Translations under genes and position numbers: made by a program
Shown here: piece after piece, positions 60,306 to 64,000 of the stretch
Position numbering within the stretch: the stretch's first letter is position 1
Layout: each line of letters starts with the position of its first letter
NCBI GenBank assembly: GCA_025435555.1
Contig: JAIWWG010000019.1
Location: 394,862-458,861, forward strand
Direction: 5' to 3'
Length of the DNA stretch: 64,000 nt
Origin: Chytriomyces cf. hyalinus JEL632
Lineage: Eukaryota; Chytridiomycota; Chytridiomycetes; Chytridiales; Chytriomycetaceae
Notes under the pieces: generated by a model
The model's database searches: none
Seen by the model: only the letters and a program-made list of their open reading frames with translations
What the model was told of the DNA's origin: nothing

Positions 60306-61909
60306 ATGCCTTTGACAAAGGAGCAGGCCCGACGAGTACGCCATGAAGTTGACCATGCAGGTCTTGTGAATCGCGTCAGCTGCAAACAGAGAATCAAAGA
60401 CTTAAGCACAGAGTTGCAATGTGATGAGGCAGCAGTTAAGGTGGGTTCATCAAACACAATCCCATTTTATTCATGCGGATCCATGTTGTTCAACGATGCT
60501 TCAACAACTGCTTTTTAGAATCTCATTTGCAACCATCAGCGGAAGCAGAAAGGGCAAGGTATCAGCGCACACACGTCTTCCGAAGCGGTGCAAGAAGCTA
60601 TCCAGCCTGATGAGCAACTGGAAACCACATCGATTCCTGAGCAGCTGTGTGAACTGGACAAAATTGTTGTGCTGAAACCCCGCAAGATGCGAATTGCTGC
60701 CACAGAAAGGTTTCAGGATACTTCTTGTTTATGCGCAGGCTTGGGAAGGACCTTGAAGGTGAGCCCTTGCTTTAAAATTGTACCAGTGTAACAACAGGAT
60801 GAAACAGACGCGAACAAACTGCGAAAAGCTGAAGACAGTCAAGCTGAACTTATTCAGATGAAAGACTTTCAAATGACAGATTCGAATCCCGGTGCTTGCA
60901 GCAAATGGGCAGTGTTGAGTGAAAGTGAGCGTGATAGTTACAACGAAATGGCACGCATGCAGACATTGGCGAATAAGGACAGTTCAATGTCTGTGCAAAA
61001 GAGTGATGCAGAAATACAGGAAGCGCAGCGGAAGTCTTATTTCATTATGGTTTCTGCAATCAAAAACTTCGGTGAGCTGGATTGGATGTTCAACTGCTTT
61101 ATTTTGTTCTATGCTAATCTTCCTCCAGTCAAGAACAGTGGAACGCATATTGGAACATCCAGACTGCCATATGAATCAGAAACTAAAAACCGCATAAAAA
61201 CAATCGCACTTGGTGATATGGCTGAACAAGCAGTGAGACATGCAGCGAAAGGGGAGCAACAGTACCAGCAACATAAAGTGCTTGCATACTTGGATATCAG
61301 GCAAAATATTGATCCAAAAAACAAGATTATTGCTCGCGCAAAGCCTGTTGGCAGCATTCAGGCAAGGCGTGCCACATTCCAAGGAGACTTGTTCAGAAAG
61401 TTCCAAGTTTTTAGGCCTGATGCAAAGAACGTTCCCGTTACAGAACTGCGGCAAGGAAAAGTCAGAGGGATAAGAATGATAAGTACGTTACCAACAGTTT
61501 TTGATGATATGTGCCACAGACACAGATAGACTGGCCAAACGCGGTGAAAAAGACAGCAAACTTCACTTTGGAGGAGTTAGATATACTGGAAAGGAATCAA
61601 GTGCAATTAGTGAAAAGTGCAGAAGATGATGACAAAGAAGCATCTTCTGCATCTCTAGAAACTGACCAAGAGTCTCCTGCTACCAGTGATCAAACAAATG
61701 GATCTCAACAATCACACGATGGTATTGACTTGAATCTGGCTGCTGGAGAAATGGAGGCAGCGTTAGTTGCAGCAGGATTCACCGGCTGCACTCAATTCAA
61801 AACTCCTGCTTACAGTGAGAATGGCCAATCAGCTGGTACAACAAACTTTGATGAAATTGATTTTGAGGCTCTTTCGTCGATCATTGGCATGCAATCTTGT
61901 GGAGGCTGA
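60306..61909 (+). CDS. HMG-box-like protein (hypothetical)
   Basis: Predicted exons 60306-60440, 60519-60758, 60798-61460 and 61520-61909, about 475 aa; the last acceptor is uncertain (61525 also works). The region KWAVLSESERDSYNEMA resembles helix 2-3 of an HMG box. A long domain follows (EIQEAQRKSYFIMVSAIKNF, IARAKPVGSIQARRATFQGD, FRKFQVFRP) without a match I know. The C-terminus is acidic and Ser/Gln-rich and ends ALSSIIGMQSCGG, like an activation domain. It may be a transcription factor or part of an accessory element in this AT-richer end of the window. The first ATG at 60306 follows an in-frame stretch without ATG. Confidence 0.5.
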
Positions 61910-62085
61910 GAGAGGAATATGACATGAGCAGCCAGTGTTAAAACAAGCAAATACAGAAACTCACAAGAGCGAAGGTGATTCCTGCTTTAAATCAATGTTC
62001 CAATCTTGATGTGCGCGCAGATTGGCAGGTGTGGTTGTGACAAATATTTGACTGTCAGATTGACAGAGGCTGTAACGGCCGACAA
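61910..62085. other. 3' flank of the HMG-box-like gene
   Basis: No gene recognised. Confidence 0.4.
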
Positions 62086-62151
62086 GAAGCGCTGAGATGA
62101 AGCGCTGAGATGAAACACCCGAGATGAAACGCTGAGATGAAATGCCGAGAT
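62086..62151 (+). repeat. 13-bp minisatellite, five copies
   Basis: Units: GAAGCGCTGAGAT twice, GAAACACCCGAGAT, GAAACGCTGAGAT and GAAATGCCGAGAT. The first two are identical, the last three diverged, one of them 14 bp long. Confidence 0.9.
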
Positions 62152-63741
62152 GACGGCTGATTCCCACACAGGCCTAATCGAAAATTCGAGCACACAAATC
62201 CGAGAAGTCAGCTGTTCAACAAGAGAGGCACTGCGGACTTGATTCAAACCCCCTGTCAGCATTCAAACAATAGCAACAATGAAAGGAAATTTACCATAAG
62301 CGCCACCGTTGAATCTGAATACGACATTGGCTATGGGGTACTTGGTCTCAATGATGATTGTGCCTTGTGGTTGGGAAAGGAGAAGAGGCAGCTGTCAGCT
62401 TGGCAGCAGGTCCACAGATCAATGTCGGCAAGGTAACTCTTGAACAGAGACATGTCTGCCACAAGATTTGCTGTGCAGCATTGTTTCGAGAGCATCGGCA
62501 ACTGGAAGCTCTTGCAAGGGCTGCTGGTGGCAAAAATACCCTTCTGCATGCATGAATTGGAGAGTTATGTTATATAAGAAGCAGAAGGTACTGGGGCATG
62601 CTCACTCACTGGCAGTGCTTCAGATGAGGGTGCCAGTGGAGCTCTTCTTTTGCAAGTTCATTTTAAGTTAATGTGAACAGAAATGAAACGCGGAGAACAG
62701 CCAGCCAAATGCAAAGCAGTCAATGAATAATTAAACAGCACTTGTTAAAGACGTTAGTGGCATTCAGGTGTCAAGTGGAACACCCATTTCCATTTCCACG
62801 CCAACAAATGACTGTTGTAGCATAAGTACTGCTGTGGGATATACGCGTTTCAAAACTACACACACACCAACAGCATATCCAACTTGCTCTATAGGTTTAT
62901 TTTGAAGTCCATCATGAAAGTTTCAAGCATGATTTTGAGTTCATAAGTGTGGGTGTTGTTCATTATGTTTGAAGGGCGTACGTGAAGAACTCTCAACAGC
63001 GTTTCAGAATTCCTTCAATCATCGTTTCATAATTCATTCAACATCCTTTGCACTTCATTCACCCAGCTTGAAGATTATCAATCCAATTGCTATTGTATCT
63101 GCAAGCAAACTTGACACGTTTCTCGTGTTTAAATTGTTCCGTGTTCAATCTTTTCACCGTGTTCGCATTTATTTTTGGATCATTGAAAACTGTATTTGTT
63201 AAGTTTAAGCCTGAATCCCTCATGAACCTGATTGAAATGGCTGTTAAGATATGGTCGATGGTGTTTGGTTTTGAACTTGGGCTTTTATGATATTTATTAT
63301 CTTAAGGTGAATCACAACACATCAAAACAGCTCTCCTTATATACATTTTTGGCTCCTATAAAATCTCATTGGGCTTTCTTCAGTTTCACTTTTGAGCCAC
63401 CCTTTTTTCCATTTCATTTGTCATTTCATTTCTACAAATGAGATTTGATGTGAAATCATCCATTTTTCATTTGCAATTTGAAATTGCTGAAAAAGTGAGT
63501 CAGTGCTGACAATTCAGTTTTTCAAGCTGATTAGTCATTCATTACTGGCTGACAGTTAAGGCTTGTCAATTATAATTAATATCCCCACACTGGGTAAGGT
63601 TATTGATTAATTGCTTGACTGGCTTGACAGATTAGTCATACAAAAGTAGCAATAGAATACTTTTCCAAGTTGATTTCTATTTCTTCTTCTTCTGCTTATT
63701 TCTCTATAAAGATCAGAAGATAGCTGCATGAAGTTGGCAGC
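62152..63741. other. Gene-poor stretch, nothing recognised
   Basis: Short frames only, such as one with VESEYDIGYGVLGLNDDCAL at 62300-62436 that has no known relative. AT-rich from about 62950. No RNA gene, LTR or transposase seen. Confidence 0.4.
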
Positions 63742-63807
63742 AGTGTGGGTTGAACCAGTGACCTGTGGGTCTTTGGTCGCGAACCTTAACAACTAAGCCA
63801 GAATCAT
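63742..63807 (-). repeat. tRNA-derived SINE-like head
   Basis: The reverse strand has a Pol III A box-like TGGCTTAGTTGTTAAGG and, about 30 nt later, a perfect B box GGTTCAACCC. The sequence between cannot fold a normal acceptor stem, and no clear anticodon arm survives. A downstream AGAAGAAGAAGAAAT tract resembles a SINE tail. This could also be a tRNA pseudogene. Confidence 0.55.
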
Positions 63808-64000
63808 ATGAATTCCAAACAATTACTTTCAACCATGTTTATGCTTGATCAGAGCAAGAATAGTTGAAATCATGTAGTAGAATAAGCTATCATCATCTAC
63901 AAGTCTGCACCCTTTATAGAATACGAGTATTTGTGTATTCATTCCTTGTTATAGTATCTACTAGACGTTTACCCTACTCAATGTCATAATTCATTCCCAT

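Overview
This is a nuclear segment from a fungus, most likely a zoosporic (chytrid-type) fungus. The sequence shows compact genes with many 50-110 nt GT..AG introns. It carries typical fungal or ophisthokont housekeeping genes: Prp22-type spliceosomal helicase, phosphomannomutase, SUR7/PalI protein, PXB-DUF3818 protein, syntaxin-18 and two 2-Cys peroxiredoxins. It also carries genes that Dikarya normally lack: a class C (GABA-B/glutamate-like) GPCR with a periplasmic-binding-like ectodomain, and a CCDC17-like protein. The organism assignment is inference from gene content. Exon coordinates were worked out by hand from splice sites and reading frame, so each junction is a prediction.

Layout. 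0-25 kb is gene-dense. It holds a membrane protein cut by the window edge, a UBFD1-like protein, a tandem pair of eight-cysteine surface proteins, a SUR7/PalI protein with polyQ, the CCDC17-like gene, tRNA-Glu, phosphomannomutase, a secreted Cys protein, an NTF2-like protein, a PX protein next to a PXB-DUF3818 protein, an Erv-type sulfhydryl oxidase, a homeobox gene and a two-TM protein. 25.8-33.8 kb is a nested retrotransposon block. A 5'-truncated Ty3/gypsy chromovirus abuts a second tRNA-Glu. It is split by a degenerate Ty1/copia element with a perfect 5-bp target duplication, and the copia 3' LTR itself carries a 1.03-kb insertion that looks like a solo LTR. 34.9-54.5 kb returns to genes: class I HDAC, BTB-like polyQ protein, a truncated HUL5/UBE3C-like remnant that shares a 42-bp promoter with syntaxin-18, two small coiled-coil paralogues, Prp22, a membrane-tailed protein related to one at 11 kb, the class C GPCR, a SIRT2-type deacetylase and cytosolic peroxiredoxin. 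54.6-59.0 kb is a ZFAND1/CUZ1 gene whose fourth intron is swollen to 3.4 kb by accessory DNA. A mitochondrial peroxiredoxin and an HMG-box-like gene follow. The last 2 kb holds a minisatellite, a tRNA-derived SINE-like sequence and no recognisable gene.

Working together: phosphomannomutase and the Erv-type oxidase serve secretory-pathway glycosylation and disulfide formation, and several predicted surface or membrane proteins would use those products. Syntaxin-18 and the PX/PXB proteins belong to membrane traffic and lipid handling. HDAC and SIRT2 are two unrelated lysine deacetylases. The two peroxiredoxins split cytosolic and mitochondrial peroxide removal, and the Cuz1/ZFAND1-type gene between them belongs to a proteasome/Cdc48 stress-response family. 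No single new pathway is encoded. The most unusual objects are the identical eight-Cys tandem pair, the nested retroelement block, and the intron-hosted accessory element.
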